This document shows, in pieces, positions 1 to 8,425 of a stretch of 64,000 nucleotides of DNA. The first letter of the stretch is position 1. Each line of letters starts with the position of its first letter. A program made the position numbers and the translations under genes. Source of the DNA: Halopseudomonas sabulinigri (GTDB lineage Bacteria > Pseudomonadota > Gammaproteobacteria > Pseudomonadales > Pseudomonadaceae). The stretch covers positions 20,278 to 84,277 of the forward strand of contig DRHT01000065.1 of assembly GCA_011053055.1 (NCBI GenBank). The letters run 5' to 3'. The notes under the pieces are model-generated. The model saw nothing but the letters and a program-made list of their open reading frames with translations, was not told where the DNA came from and ran no database searches.

Positions 1-2
1 AC

Positions 3-413
3 CCCGCCCGCATTCTTGCCTACGACCATATCGGAATACGCGTCAGCGACACATCCCGCGCGATCAATTTTTACCAATCACTTGGCTTTGTCGAGAGCGC
101 AAGCTTCCCGCAGTTTGAAGCCAACGAAATGCTCAGCGCCGATGGCGTGCGCATCAACCTCATCTTTAACGGCACACGCACCGCCAACGCACACAACGCA
201 TTGCTGGATGCACCCATAAAGCTGCCGGGTATTACGCACCCTGCCTTTATCGTCGATGACCTCCAGCGGCTGCAAACCTGGCTGGGCGAGCAGGGCATCA
301 CCATTACCGAAGGCCCACACCCTATCGGTCCCAGACGGGTCGCGCTCTTTATTCGCGACCCCGACGGCAACGTTCTTGAATTCAACCAACTCATCACCGG
401 AGACGCCCAATGA
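3..413 (+). CDS. VOC (glyoxalase/bleomycin-resistance) family protein, 5' end outside window
   Basis: An open frame enters from the left edge and ends at 413, giving about 136 residues of a single vicinal-oxygen-chelate domain. The first beta strand carries a metal-ligand type His (YDHIGIRVSD), followed by the helix INFYQSLGF. The C-terminal strand ends DPDGNVLEFNQ, with the usual terminal Glu ligand. These proteins bind a divalent metal and act as lyases, isomerases, dioxygenases or resistance proteins; the substrate cannot be read here. It overlaps the following glutathione S-transferase by ATGA, so the two are probably co-translated, which suggests a glutathione-linked detoxification pair (inference). 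An internal ATG at 129 is too late to be the true start. Confidence 0.85.
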   Translation, partial: PARILAYDHIGIRVSDTSRAINFYQSLGFVESASFPQFEANEMLSADGVRINLIFNGTRTANAHNALLDAPIKLPGITHPAFIVDDLQRLQTWLGEQGITITEGPHPIGPRRVALFIRDPDGNVLEFNQLITGDAQ

Positions 414-997
414 AACTCTATGACCTAGAACCTTCAGGCAACTGCTACAAAGTGCGGCTGTTTGCCTCGCTGATAAACCTCGACCTTGAATTGGTCGCGG
501 TAGACTTTGTGAACGGTGAGCACAAAAAAACGCCGCTCTTAGATATCAATCCACTCGGTCAACTGCCAGTGCTGCAAGACGGCCCGCTTGTGCTGAGAGA
601 CTCGCAAGCGATTCTGGTGTACCTCGCCGGCACCTATGGCGGCTTAGCTTGGTGGCCCGCGCACCCGCAGGGTCAGGCAGAGATCATGCAGTGGTTGTCT
701 TTCGCCGGCAATGAAGTAGAGCACAGCGTATGCGCCGCCCGTCTGGTCACCCAGTTTGGTAATGACCTGGACAAGCCCGCTGCATTAGCGAGGGCCGCGG
801 TAATACTGCCAATCCTAGACGCCCACCTTGCCCAGCACGACTGGCTAGCGATTGGTCGCCCCACCATTGCGGATTGCGCGGTGTACCCCTATGTAGCACT
901 GGCACCGGAGGGGGATGTTGATCTAACGCCTTATCGCCATATTGCGCAGTGGCTTAAAAGGGTAGAGGTGTTGCCTGGGTATTTGGCTAAGCCTTGA
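410..997 (+). CDS. glutathione S-transferase family protein
   Basis: This 195-residue cytosolic GST has an N-terminal thioredoxin-fold domain of about 80 residues. It begins MKLYDLEPSGNCYKVRL and includes the cis-proline glutathione-binding segment NPLGQLPVLQDG and the DSQAILVYLA motif. The alpha-helical C-terminal domain includes the conserved TIADCAVYPY helix. It conjugates glutathione to electrophiles or isomerises glutathione adducts in the cytoplasm. The start overlaps the stop of the VOC gene by four bases. The substrate is unknown. Confidence 0.9.
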   Translation: MKLYDLEPSGNCYKVRLFASLINLDLELVAVDFVNGEHKKTPLLDINPLGQLPVLQDGPLVLRDSQAILVYLAGTYGGLAWWPAHPQGQAEIMQWLSFAGNEVEHSVCAARLVTQFGNDLDKPAALARAAVILPILDAHLAQHDWLAIGRPTIADCAVYPYVALAPEGDVDLTPYRHIAQWLKRVEVLPGYLAKP

Positions 998-1046
998 GCG
1001 AATAACGGGGCTACGTTTAAACGCCAGGGGTTTGGTCGATTAGTGA

Positions 1047-2099
1047 CTAACCCCGGTCGGCCGACTGAACTATGGAGCGGACAAACTCAGTGGGAATCCT
1101 TACATGTCGCGGCTGATCCAGCGAGGGGCGCAGCAGAATAGCGTCACCAAAGGACCAGACCACATGGACATTACGCAGCGTGCAGTCCTCAGCTATGCCA
1201 AGTTCGCTCAGGTCGCGGTCGCAGAAAGCAGGATCAAGCATGATTATTTCTGCTTCGTAGGCGCCAAGGCCTAAACCTTTCACTGTTTTTTCGGGGATTG
1301 TTGTGAGCACGCCGCTGTAAGCAGCCACAAAGAACCCAAAAAATATGCCGAAATGCAGGGCCGCGCTCCAACCTGCGAAGTGAGCCATCGAACAGATCGC
1401 CATCATAAATGCGATGACCAGGGGTATAGCCCAGAGAATTGGGTAGTGCCAGAAGGTATCTAAATTCTGAACGATTGGCAGGCTGCTTCGAAGCACGATA
1501 GATAGCAGCAGGACCAAAAACATCTGAGCTATGTAAGAGGTATAACCGTAGTTAAAGAAGCTCCAACGGGGGAGGTCGAAACGTATCTGTAATGCAATGC
1601 CGAACCCTAGTGCAACCAGTGCTGGCCAAATCAGACAAGTAATCAGGAAAAGGCCAGGAGCGATCACCAACGCGGTTGTGATTCCAAGGCCGGCAGCACA
1701 AAAAGGCCCAAAATAGGCTAACACCACGAGTAGCCATACGGTTTTACTTCTAGCCTCGTCGGAATAGGGCAGAGCATACAAGAGCTCTTCTTTAACCTTC
1801 TCCGTGTTCAAAAACCAGTGAAAAATAGCGGCGCCAGGAAGCATCATAGTAATGATAATGCCCCCGGCAATGGCAAACCCAATGCAAGCAGCAGCTAGCA
1901 GTAGCGACGAGAACTGGAAAAGGTCGAAGCTGGGATAGAAGTTATTTCGGTAAAAATACAGCAGAAAGATACCGAACCCAATTACAGGCGGGAGGGCTTT
2001 CGCGAGCAAAGGGCCGTGTTTCTGAAGAAAGGCAGGTGATGCTCTAAGAACCACATCAATAGCGTCCTCTCTTGGCGGGTGATCCTTCCATTTCTGCAT
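1047..2099 (-). CDS. polytopic membrane protein of unknown function
   Basis: This 350-residue protein has about seven to eight hydrophobic segments, starting near residue 35 (PPVIGFGIFLLYFY) and continuing to about residue 270. A soluble C-terminal tail of about 80 residues follows (EIIMLDPAFCDRDLSELGIAEDC...), ending in a beta-rich segment. The ATG is preceded by AAGGAAG at good spacing. I recognise no family. It is flanked by the GST gene (tail to tail) and a divergent flavin oxidase, with no operon partner. The tail could be a cytoplasmic or periplasmic sensor-like extension, but nothing in the sequence proves a role. Confidence 0.7.
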   Translation of the reverse strand: MQKWKDHPPREDAIDVVLRASPAFLQKHGPLLAKALPPVIGFGIFLLYFYRNNFYPSFDLFQFSSLLLAAACIGFAIAGGIIITMMLPGAAIFHWFLNTEKVKEELLYALPYSDEARSKTVWLLVVLAYFGPFCAAGLGITTALVIAPGLFLITCLIWPALVALGFGIALQIRFDLPRWSFFNYGYTSYIAQMFLVLLLSIVLRSSLPIVQNLDTFWHYPILWAIPLVIAFMMAICSMAHFAGWSAALHFGIFFGFFVAAYSGVLTTIPEKTVKGLGLGAYEAEIIMLDPAFCDRDLSELGIAEDCTLRNVHVVWSFGDAILLRPSLDQPRHVRIPTEFVRSIVQSADRG

Positions 2100-2349
2100 G
2101 TGGCTTCCTTGCTGATGTGTTGAGCCAGGATCATATCGTTATCGGTTGCCGGTGAGCTATCATGGTGGTGCTCGATATGGCCGCACGATGCCCGCAGCAA
2201 CATGTATATATTTCCCGATTTTCTAGACACGTTACGAAAGCATGCCGAGTAATCGGGGTCAGATGAACATTTTTATAAGCTCACTCCGACGAAGATAGCG
2301 GAGTTAATATTTATCTGATACCTGCTACGTTTCGCCTCCGAGGTAACCC

Positions 2350-3429
2350 ATGTCTGAAACAAAAATTGCCATTATCGGAGGTGGCTTGGCAGGGCTGTAT
2401 GCCGCCTACCGGCTACGTCAGCAGGGCATCGCGTTTGATCTATTTGAAGCACAAAATCGGCTAGGCGGCCGCATTCTGTCCACCCAATCAGGCGGCTTTG
2501 ATCTTGGGCCGTCGTGGTTCTGGCCGGACTTTCAGCTGCGCATGCATAATCTGGTGTCTGAGTTGGGTTTGCCGGTGTTTGAGCAATACACCACCGGTGC
2601 GACCATGCTTGAGGACCGGGCCACGGGTGCCGTGCGCGGCGCGGGGTATCTACCGGGTAATACGTCGATGCGTGTCGAGGGCGGAACCAGTCAACTGGTG
2701 CAGGCACTGGCGGGCTTATTGCCGCCAGAGCAGATGCACCTGAACGCTGATCTGAAGGCCTTGCATCTGGAAGAGCACGGGTTGAGTCTGGTGTTTGCTG
2801 ACACGCCAGGCCAGCTGCCTCTCTACTCGCATGTTTGGCTGGCGTTGCCGCCTCGGCTGACTGCGAGCATTCAATTCAGCCCATCGCTGCCTGAGCAGAA
2901 TGTGCAGACGATGATGGCGGTACCGACCTGGATGGCTGCGCATGCTAAATATGTCGCGCGTTATGACACGCCGTTCTGGCGTGAGGCGGGGTTATCGGGC
3001 GACGCCTTCAGTCGTATCGGACCCTTGGCTGAAATTCACGACGCGTGCAATGAACAGGGCGCTGCGTTATTTGGCTTTTTCGGAGTTAATGCCGCGCAGC
3101 GCGCAGGCCTGAGTGCGCTTGAGCTTAAAGCTGCTTGCCGTGTTCAGCTGGTGCGTTTGTTTGGTGAGCAGGCGGCAGAGCCGATTGACGATTCCGTTTA
3201 CGACTGGGCGGCTGATCCCTATACGGCAACAGCGCAGGACCGGGGCTCATCGGGCGAGCATGGTTCACTGGATTCGAAGTTTACGTTCGCACCGCCATGG
3301 ACAGACCGCGTGCAATTGATCGGCAGCGAGGCAGCGGTTGAGCAGGGCGGCTATATGGAAGGCGCGTTGTCTGCAGTAGAGAGGGTATTGGCGGGGCTGA
3401 GTGAGACAATAAAACAACAGCAGGCGTAA
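2350..3429 (+). CDS. FAD-dependent amine oxidase (flavin monoamine oxidase family)
   Basis: The protein has 359 residues. The N-terminus carries a Rossmann dinucleotide-binding motif (IIGGGLAGLYAAYRL, residues 8-22), then the acidic residue that binds the FAD ribose (FDLFEA) and the GGRI motif typical of monoamine oxidases and protoporphyrinogen-type oxidases. The C-terminus has the second FAD contact, VQLIGSEAAVEQGGYMEGALSAVERVL. It should oxidise an amine or a related substrate with O2. The ATG follows GAGGTAA. It is somewhat short for the family (usually 420-450 residues), mainly in the substrate domain. The substrate is unknown. Confidence 0.85.
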   Translation: MSETKIAIIGGGLAGLYAAYRLRQQGIAFDLFEAQNRLGGRILSTQSGGFDLGPSWFWPDFQLRMHNLVSELGLPVFEQYTTGATMLEDRATGAVRGAGYLPGNTSMRVEGGTSQLVQALAGLLPPEQMHLNADLKALHLEEHGLSLVFADTPGQLPLYSHVWLALPPRLTASIQFSPSLPEQNVQTMMAVPTWMAAHAKYVARYDTPFWREAGLSGDAFSRIGPLAEIHDACNEQGAALFGFFGVNAAQRAGLSALELKAACRVQLVRLFGEQAAEPIDDSVYDWAADPYTATAQDRGSSGEHGSLDSKFTFAPPWTDRVQLIGSEAAVEQGGYMEGALSAVERVLAGLSETIKQQQA

Positions 3430-3525
3430 TGCCGCCTGAGCAGGACTGTTCATTTTGTTAAGCTGCATGTGCTTACACGCGAGGACGCGCTCCTCTCACC
3501 TACCCGAACACAACTGAGGTACCGC

Positions 3526-3969
3526 ATGATCTGGACTGTTTATTTATCCGGTGAGATCCATACCGATTGGCGCGAGCAGATCCAAGCCGGGGCAGAAGCC
3601 GCCGGGTTGCCGGTAGAGTTCACCGCACCTGTAACTCACCACGAATCCAGCGATGCCGCCGGCGATGTACTGGGCAAGCCCGAGGCGCCGTTCTGGCGCG
3701 ATCACCAGTCCGCCAAGGTCAATGGCATTCGCACCAAGACGCTGCTGGAACAGTGCGACGTGGCCGTGATCCGCTTCGGCGACAAGTATAAACAGTGGAA
3801 CGCCGCCTTCGATGCCGGCTATTGCGCCGCCATGGGCACGCCTTACATTACCCTGCACGATGAAGACATCATCCATCCCCTGAAGGAAGTGGACGCAGCA
3901 GCGATGGCTTGGGCGCAGACCCCCGAGCAGGTGGTTGAGGTATTGAAGTACGTTACGTCAGCCAAATAG
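3526..3969 (+). CDS. YtoQ family protein
   Basis: This 147-residue cytoplasmic protein starts MIWTVYLSGEIH and contains the block FTAPVTHHESSDAAG and the segment ADVAVIRFGDKYKQWNAAFDAG with the order seen in YtoQ proteins. These resemble nucleoside 2-deoxyribosyltransferase-like folds, but the biochemical role is not established. The frame is open upstream to 3469; I chose ATG 3526 because TGAGGT lies a few bases before it and the family begins here. Confidence 0.8.
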   Translation: MIWTVYLSGEIHTDWREQIQAGAEAAGLPVEFTAPVTHHESSDAAGDVLGKPEAPFWRDHQSAKVNGIRTKTLLEQCDVAVIRFGDKYKQWNAAFDAGYCAAMGTPYITLHDEDIIHPLKEVDAAAMAWAQTPEQVVEVLKYVTSAK

Positions 3970-3982
3970 CGCCTTTACCCTA

Positions 3983-3999
3983 GAGCACCTTCGGTGCTT
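3983..3999 (+). terminator. possible hairpin terminator after the YtoQ gene
   Basis: A 7-bp stem (GAGCACC / GGTGCTT, one wobble) with a TTC loop lies 13 bases after the YtoQ stop and is followed by GGGCTTT. It has no clean U tract, so termination is only possible. Confidence 0.35.
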
Positions 4000-4145
4000 G
4001 GGCTTTATGGGCGTTGACTAAAAAGCGGTCCGACCAACAGCGCGCACTAATGCGTGCCTATTTTTTGTGCTTATGGAACCCGATCGGCTCGTCGGCCATT
4101 CTCTATATATAGAAGTCATCTAAGGTCGGTTTCCCGAGCTGCTTA

Positions 4146-4727
4146 TTAATAGCGCCCTGAACCCTGCTGGCGACTACCGCTCCCGTAATTGCGGTGCTGA
4201 TTTCGCTGCGGGCTCTGCTCATACTGCTGTGGCCTGGCGTTGCGCAGCATGCTGTCGCGGTTCCGAATCTGAGTTTCACGCTCGTAGGCACGCTGCTCCT
4301 TGTACAGCTGTTGTTGTGCGCGGTAATTTGGCCGTTGATATTGGTTATTTCGCTGCTGACTGGGGCGCTGGTGCTGCGGCCAACGATCTCGAGGCTGATT
4401 GTATTGATTGTGCCTGTTGTACCCGGGTTGCTGGCCATAACTGGGCTGTTGATATTGTTGCGGCAACTGATGCCGCCTCGGCTGCTGATGTTGTAGGCCG
4501 GGGTAATAGTTGTATTGCTGCACTTGACCCTGCTGGCCGTAGATGCGCGTGGATTGGCCATAGGTCTGCCGGTTTGGCTGTACGATGATTACCCGCGGCT
4601 GCGACTGGTATACCTGAGCATGCTGTTGAGGCGCAGAGTTGTAGGGGCTGGCATAGAGGTTGTTGGCACAGCCACTGAGCAACAGGCTTGAAATGCCAAA
4701 AAGGGCGACACTACGAAGTATGTTCAT
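4146..4727 (-). CDS. Q/N/R/P-rich low-complexity lipoprotein
   Basis: This 193-residue protein has a lipoprotein signal (MNILRSVALFGISSLLLSGC, lipobox LLSG|C at residues 17-20). The mature part is almost wholly low complexity: Gln, Asn, Tyr, Pro and Arg dominate, with repeated QQ, YQQ and PRD-type blocks and no predicted globular domain. It is strongly basic at the C-terminus (RNYGSGSRQQGSGRY). It should be anchored in an envelope membrane. The open frame runs upstream to 4856, but 4727 is chosen because the signal peptide starts there. No family is recognised. Confidence 0.7.
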   Translation of the reverse strand: MNILRSVALFGISSLLLSGCANNLYASPYNSAPQQHAQVYQSQPRVIIVQPNRQTYGQSTRIYGQQGQVQQYNYYPGLQHQQPRRHQLPQQYQQPSYGQQPGYNRHNQYNQPRDRWPQHQRPSQQRNNQYQRPNYRAQQQLYKEQRAYERETQIRNRDSMLRNARPQQYEQSPQRNQHRNYGSGSRQQGSGRY

Positions 4728-4953
4728 TTGACTGTCTCGCTCAGGCTGACCGCATTCATACCGGCGTCGGATGCATCCTGCAGCGCGCCAATTATTCATA
4801 TGACAACAAAGTGAACGTAAAAACTGCGTTTTAAATGTAACTTTACGTGGCTTCATTCAGTTCATGCCGTTGGCTGAAGGCTATGGGCGTTGCCCAAGCC
4901 TTGAACGGCAGAACGAAATTATCGGAGTAGTAAGGCTGCCATGGAACCCACAC

Positions 4954-5565
4954 ATGCAATTTGAAACCTGGTTGGTTTACGTTCTGGCGGTGATTGGTTT
5001 GTCGCTGTCACCGGGGCCTAATGGCTTGTTAGCGCTTTCCCATGGCGCCTTGTACGGTCGCCGTATGGCGCTCTACACCATCATCGGTGGTTGCCTTGGT
5101 TTCGTTATGGTGATCGCGGTGTCGATGTTTGGCATCGGGGCCTTACTCAAATCATCGCTGTTCTGGTTAAGCGTACTGAAATGGGTGGGCGGTGCTTATC
5201 TGGTCTGGCTCGGCATACAAATCTGGCGCTCGCCACCCATAGGGTTACCCGCTCACACAGCGGTGGTAGCCAAGTCCGGTAGGGTGCTGTTTAGGCAGGG
5301 CCTGCTGGCTGCCATCAGCAATCCCAAGGTGATTCTGTTCTTCGTCGCTTTCCTGCCCCAATTTATTGATCCCACTCGTAGCCTGCAGATTCAGTTTGCT
5401 GTTCTGGCGGGCACCTTTGCCGTCGTCGAGTTCAGTATCGAGTTGCTGGTAGCCAGCTTGGCGAGCCGAATCAGTATCTGGTTGACCAAGGTCGGGCGTC
5501 GATTCAATCAGGGCTGTGGTGCCGCTTTTATCGCCATTGGTATAGCGCTCCCGCTGCGTACTTAA
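4954..5565 (+). CDS. LysE/RhtB family amino-acid exporter
   Basis: This 203-residue inner-membrane protein has about six hydrophobic segments. The signature SPGPNGLLALSHGALYGRR lies after the first helix, as in RhtB/LysE exporters, and GGAYLVWLGIQIWR follows the third. These proteins export amino acids or derivatives using the proton motive force. The frame is open from 4864, but MQFETWLVYVLAV at 4954 is the usual family start. The substrate cannot be told. Confidence 0.85.
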   Translation: MQFETWLVYVLAVIGLSLSPGPNGLLALSHGALYGRRMALYTIIGGCLGFVMVIAVSMFGIGALLKSSLFWLSVLKWVGGAYLVWLGIQIWRSPPIGLPAHTAVVAKSGRVLFRQGLLAAISNPKVILFFVAFLPQFIDPTRSLQIQFAVLAGTFAVVEFSIELLVASLASRISIWLTKVGRRFNQGCGAAFIAIGIALPLRT

Positions 5566-5635
5566 TGCGCCATGCGATTGATCATTGCTCGGATACACAT
5601 GCACGGTTTAACAGTGAGAAGGCGGGCTAGTTGAT

Positions 5636-5687
5636 GCTATCTGCCAGCAAAGCGCTGAATAGCGAATTAGGATCGCTGGCAGATAGC
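5636..5687. terminator. perfect 13-bp inverted repeat between convergent genes
   Basis: GCTATCTGCCAGC at 5636-5648 is exactly complementary to 5675-5687. The 26-base loop holds a nested 4-bp hairpin (CGCT GAAT AGCG). It lies between the convergent LysE and ridA genes, so a bidirectional terminator is the simplest reading. No T-run follows on the plus strand. Confidence 0.5.
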
Positions 5688-5713
5688 TGTTGTTGCTGCG
5701 CACGAGTGCAGCG

Positions 5714-6112
5714 TTACGCCTCAGGCAGCTTGGCAATGACTTTGATCTCAAAGTCGAATCCGGCCAGCCAAGTCACACCCACGCAGGTAATGTTGGGGTA
5801 GGGCGCTGCGCCCCAATGCTCTTTCACAACTGTCGGCCAGATAGTTTCGAAGTGTGATTGCGGGTCGACGATAAACACGGTCACGTCTACCACATCGTCA
5901 AAGCTGCTGCCGGCCGCTTCCAGGATGGCATTCAGGTTCTTGAACGCCAGCGCTACCTGATCCAGCAGGTCCGGCTCGGGTGTACCGTCTGCCTTGCTGC
6001 CAACCTGCCCAGAGACGAACAGAAAGCCGTTGGAGCGAATGGCCGGCGAGTAATGGTGTTGCTCGTACAGGGCATGGCGTCCGGCGGGAAAGACTACGTC
6101 ACGTTTGCTCAT
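5714..6112 (-). CDS. RidA family protein (reactive intermediate/imine deaminase)
   Basis: This 132-residue protein has the typical RidA/YjgF block IRSNGFLFVSGQVG, the central segment ALAFKNLNAILEAAGSSFDDVVDVTVFI, and the C-terminal segment PNITCVGVTWLAGFDFEIKVIAKL. In well-studied RidA proteins a conserved Arg near position 105 is needed for imine hydrolysis; here the NITCVGV segment lacks it, so this may be one of the non-deaminase subgroups. The start at 6112 has GAGGTAGTT upstream. It is divergently transcribed from the LysR gene. Confidence 0.85.
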   Translation of the reverse strand: MSKRDVVFPAGRHALYEQHHYSPAIRSNGFLFVSGQVGSKADGTPEPDLLDQVALAFKNLNAILEAAGSSFDDVVDVTVFIVDPQSHFETIWPTVVKEHWGAAPYPNITCVGVTWLAGFDFEIKVIAKLPEA

Positions 6113-6254
6113 AACTACCTCTTCATTGGATTGTGGCGGGCTTGTTAAAGCCCGATGAGCAAACGTTAGGCGCTTGTGCGGGCGCGATAAACGCGCAACA
6201 GTAGCCTTCACTGTTTGTGAATCTCAAACAATCCGCTGGTTAGCCGAGGCGAAA

Positions 6255-7196
6255 ATGGACCGTTTTGATGCGATGCAGGCCTTTGCCAGAGTGGTGGAGG
6301 CGGGTAGCTTTACCAAGGCAGCTGAAACCCTGCACATGAGCAAGACGACCGTTACCCAGCTGGTGCAGCAGCTGGAAGCGCGGCTACGGGTCAAGTTGCT
6401 GAACCGTACAACTCGCAAGGTTAACGTGACTGCCGATGGCGCGGTTTACTACGAGCGAGTGATAAAGCTGCTGGCTGAGATGGAAGACGCTGAAACCAGC
6501 ATCTCCGGTGCTTCGGCGTTGCCCAGAGGACGGCTGCGCGTCGACGTGCCCAGTCCGCTGGCGAGTATGATTCTGGTACCTGCTCTGCCTTCCTTCTACC
6601 AGCGTTACCCTGATATCCAGATTGATATGGGCGTGAGTGATCGGGTGGTGGATATGATCGATGAAAACGTAGATTGCGTGGTGCGTGGTGGCGAGCTAAC
6701 GGATCTGTCGTTGATGGCTCGCAGGGTAGGTGATCTTGAACTGGGTGTGTTTGCCGCGCCCAGTTACTTAGAGCAATTTGGCACCCCGTTGCACCCGCAA
6801 GAGCTCGAAGGCACGCATCATCGTACCGTTGGTTTTTTATGGGCTCGCACTGGCCGGGCGCTGCCCTATGCCATGCGCAACAACACCGAGCAGCTGCACA
6901 TCAAGGGCCAGCATATGCTGTCTGTGGACGACGGTGTTGCCTTCCTTGCAGCGGGTCTTGCCGGTCTCGGTGTGCTCTGGTTGCCCAAATATATGTCTCG
7001 TACACACGAGGCGGAGGGCAAGCTGGTGCCGCTATTTAAAAATTGGACGCTGGAGCCCATGCCGCTCTACGTGGCCTACCCGCCAAACCGGCATATCAGC
7101 CTGAAGCTGCGGGTTTTTATTGATTGGGTTGCCGAGCTGATGGCAGAGCACGCGCCCGTTGCCGACCGCCGCCCCAAGCCAACTGGAGACCTGTAG
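6255..7196 (+). CDS. LysR family transcriptional regulator
   Basis: This 313-residue protein has an N-terminal winged helix-turn-helix (residues 1-60: MDRFDAMQAFARVVEAGSFT, then KAAETLHMSKTTVTQLVQQLE) and a periplasmic-binding-protein-like effector domain from about residue 90. LysR proteins usually control a divergent neighbour, here ridA, which lies 142 bases away in the opposite direction. The start at 6255 fits the standard beginning of the HTH. Three bases separate its stop from the next gene. Confidence 0.88.
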   Translation: MDRFDAMQAFARVVEAGSFTKAAETLHMSKTTVTQLVQQLEARLRVKLLNRTTRKVNVTADGAVYYERVIKLLAEMEDAETSISGASALPRGRLRVDVPSPLASMILVPALPSFYQRYPDIQIDMGVSDRVVDMIDENVDCVVRGGELTDLSLMARRVGDLELGVFAAPSYLEQFGTPLHPQELEGTHHRTVGFLWARTGRALPYAMRNNTEQLHIKGQHMLSVDDGVAFLAAGLAGLGVLWLPKYMSRTHEAEGKLVPLFKNWTLEPMPLYVAYPPNRHISLKLRVFIDWVAELMAEHAPVADRRPKPTGDL

Positions 7197-7199
7197 CTC

Positions 7200-8255
7200 A
7201 TGCCCGACCAATACAAACTGCAACGCTTTCTCGATGCCCAAACTGACACTTACAATCACGCGCTGGACGAGCTGAAGGCTGGCCGCAAACAAACCCATTG
7301 GATGTGGTTTGTATTCCCGCAGTTGGCGGGGCTGGGGCGCAGTGATACTGCGCAGCGCTACGCCATAAGCGATCTTGATGAAGCGAGCGCTTATGCCGCG
7401 CATCCGGTGCTCGGCCCAAGGCTGGAGGCTTGCGCCCAGGCCTTGCTTGGCTGGCGGGAGCGCACAGCGGCGCAGATTCTAGGTTCGCCTGATGATATAA
7501 AGCTTCGCTCCAGCATGACTTTGTTCGCGCTGGCCGTGCCGCAAAATCCGGTTTTTACGGAGGTGCTCAAGGTGTTTTTTTCCGGTGAGCAAGATGAAGG
7601 AACGCTGGAGTTAGCTCAAGCAGCGCGAGTGTCGGGCGGGCGGGATGAGCTGGCGCGGCTGGCCCAACTTACCCTGCAGCATTATCAGCACAACGCAGAG
7701 AGTTTTCGGGAAGGGACGCGCGATCACGATGTGAGCCAGAACATGGATGCGCTGCTGCGGCATATTCAGGCGCCAGCACCCTTGCAGATTCTGGATGTGG
7801 GTTGCGGGCCGGGGCGTGACCTGCAGCGTTTTACCGCCCTTGGTTATCACGCGACCGGGCTGGATGGGTGCGAGCGCTTTGTGGCCATGGCGCGCGAAGA
7901 CAGCGGATGCGAAGTGTGGCTACAAGACTTTTTGGCGCTGGATCTGCCCAAGCAGCGCTTTGATGGCATTTTTGCCAATGCCGCGCTCTTTCATATCCCG
8001 AGCCGCAAACTGCCTGCTGCGCTGCGGCAGTTACATCAGAGCCTCAAGCCAGGCGGCGTGTTGTTCAGCTCCAATCCACGGGGTGACGATCAAGAAGGCT
8101 GGACCGGCGACCGTTACGCGGCCTATTACCGCTTGGAAACCTGGCAGGCGCTAATGCAGGCTGCGGGTTTTAGCGAGTTGGAGCACTTTTACCGGCCAGC
8201 GGGGTTGCCGCGCGAGCAGCAGCCCTGGTTAGCGAGCGTTTGGCGGCGGCAGTGA
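7200..8255 (+). CDS. DUF1810 domain / SAM-dependent methyltransferase fusion protein
   Basis: This 351-residue protein has two parts. Residues 1-140 match DUF1810 (LQRFLDAQTDTYNHALDELKAGRKQTHWMWFVFPQ; the WMWFVFPQ segment is characteristic). From about residue 165, HYQHNAESFREGTRDHDVSQ leads into a class I methyltransferase with the SAM-binding loop ILDVGCGPG at 197-205, the acidic motif II TGLDG, and FDGIFANAALFHI as motif IV. The DUF1810 role is unknown; the methyl acceptor is unknown. A GGAG-type site lies inside the end of the LysR gene, so it is probably co-transcribed with it. Confidence 0.85.
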   Translation: MPDQYKLQRFLDAQTDTYNHALDELKAGRKQTHWMWFVFPQLAGLGRSDTAQRYAISDLDEASAYAAHPVLGPRLEACAQALLGWRERTAAQILGSPDDIKLRSSMTLFALAVPQNPVFTEVLKVFFSGEQDEGTLELAQAARVSGGRDELARLAQLTLQHYQHNAESFREGTRDHDVSQNMDALLRHIQAPAPLQILDVGCGPGRDLQRFTALGYHATGLDGCERFVAMAREDSGCEVWLQDFLALDLPKQRFDGIFANAALFHIPSRKLPAALRQLHQSLKPGGVLFSSNPRGDDQEGWTGDRYAAYYRLETWQALMQAAGFSELEHFYRPAGLPREQQPWLASVWRRQ

Positions 8256-8361
8256 ACTAGGCCGCCATTCAGTCATTAGCTGGCCTTGAGCAAGCCACTT
8301 ATGACGGCCTAGCAGCATGGGCTAGGTATTCAGGCGTAGACCGTCACTTGGTAACAAGCAT

Positions 8362-8404
8362 GTATTTGCAAATACCTATTTACAGGTCTAGTATTTGTAG
8401 GTAC
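8362..8404 (+). promoter_or_regulatory. three tandem 14-bp operator-like repeats upstream of the RES/Xre pair
   Basis: GTATTTGCAAATAC (8362-8375) is a perfect palindrome. GTATTTGTAGGTAC (8391-8404) is a close copy. A weaker copy (CTATTTACAGGTCT, 8376-8389) sits between them. Spacing is 14-15 bases, so the copies are not in helical phase but are directly adjacent. The last copy ends 21 bases before the antitoxin ATG. Type II antitoxins of this class autoregulate, so these are likely operator sites (inference). Confidence 0.6.
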
Positions 8405-8425
8405 ACGCTTAATGTGGATGTAAAC

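Noticed and set aside
1982..2230. 82-residue minus-strand frame upstream of the membrane protein
   Set aside because: It overlaps the well-supported start of the 350-residue gene in another frame and has no family.
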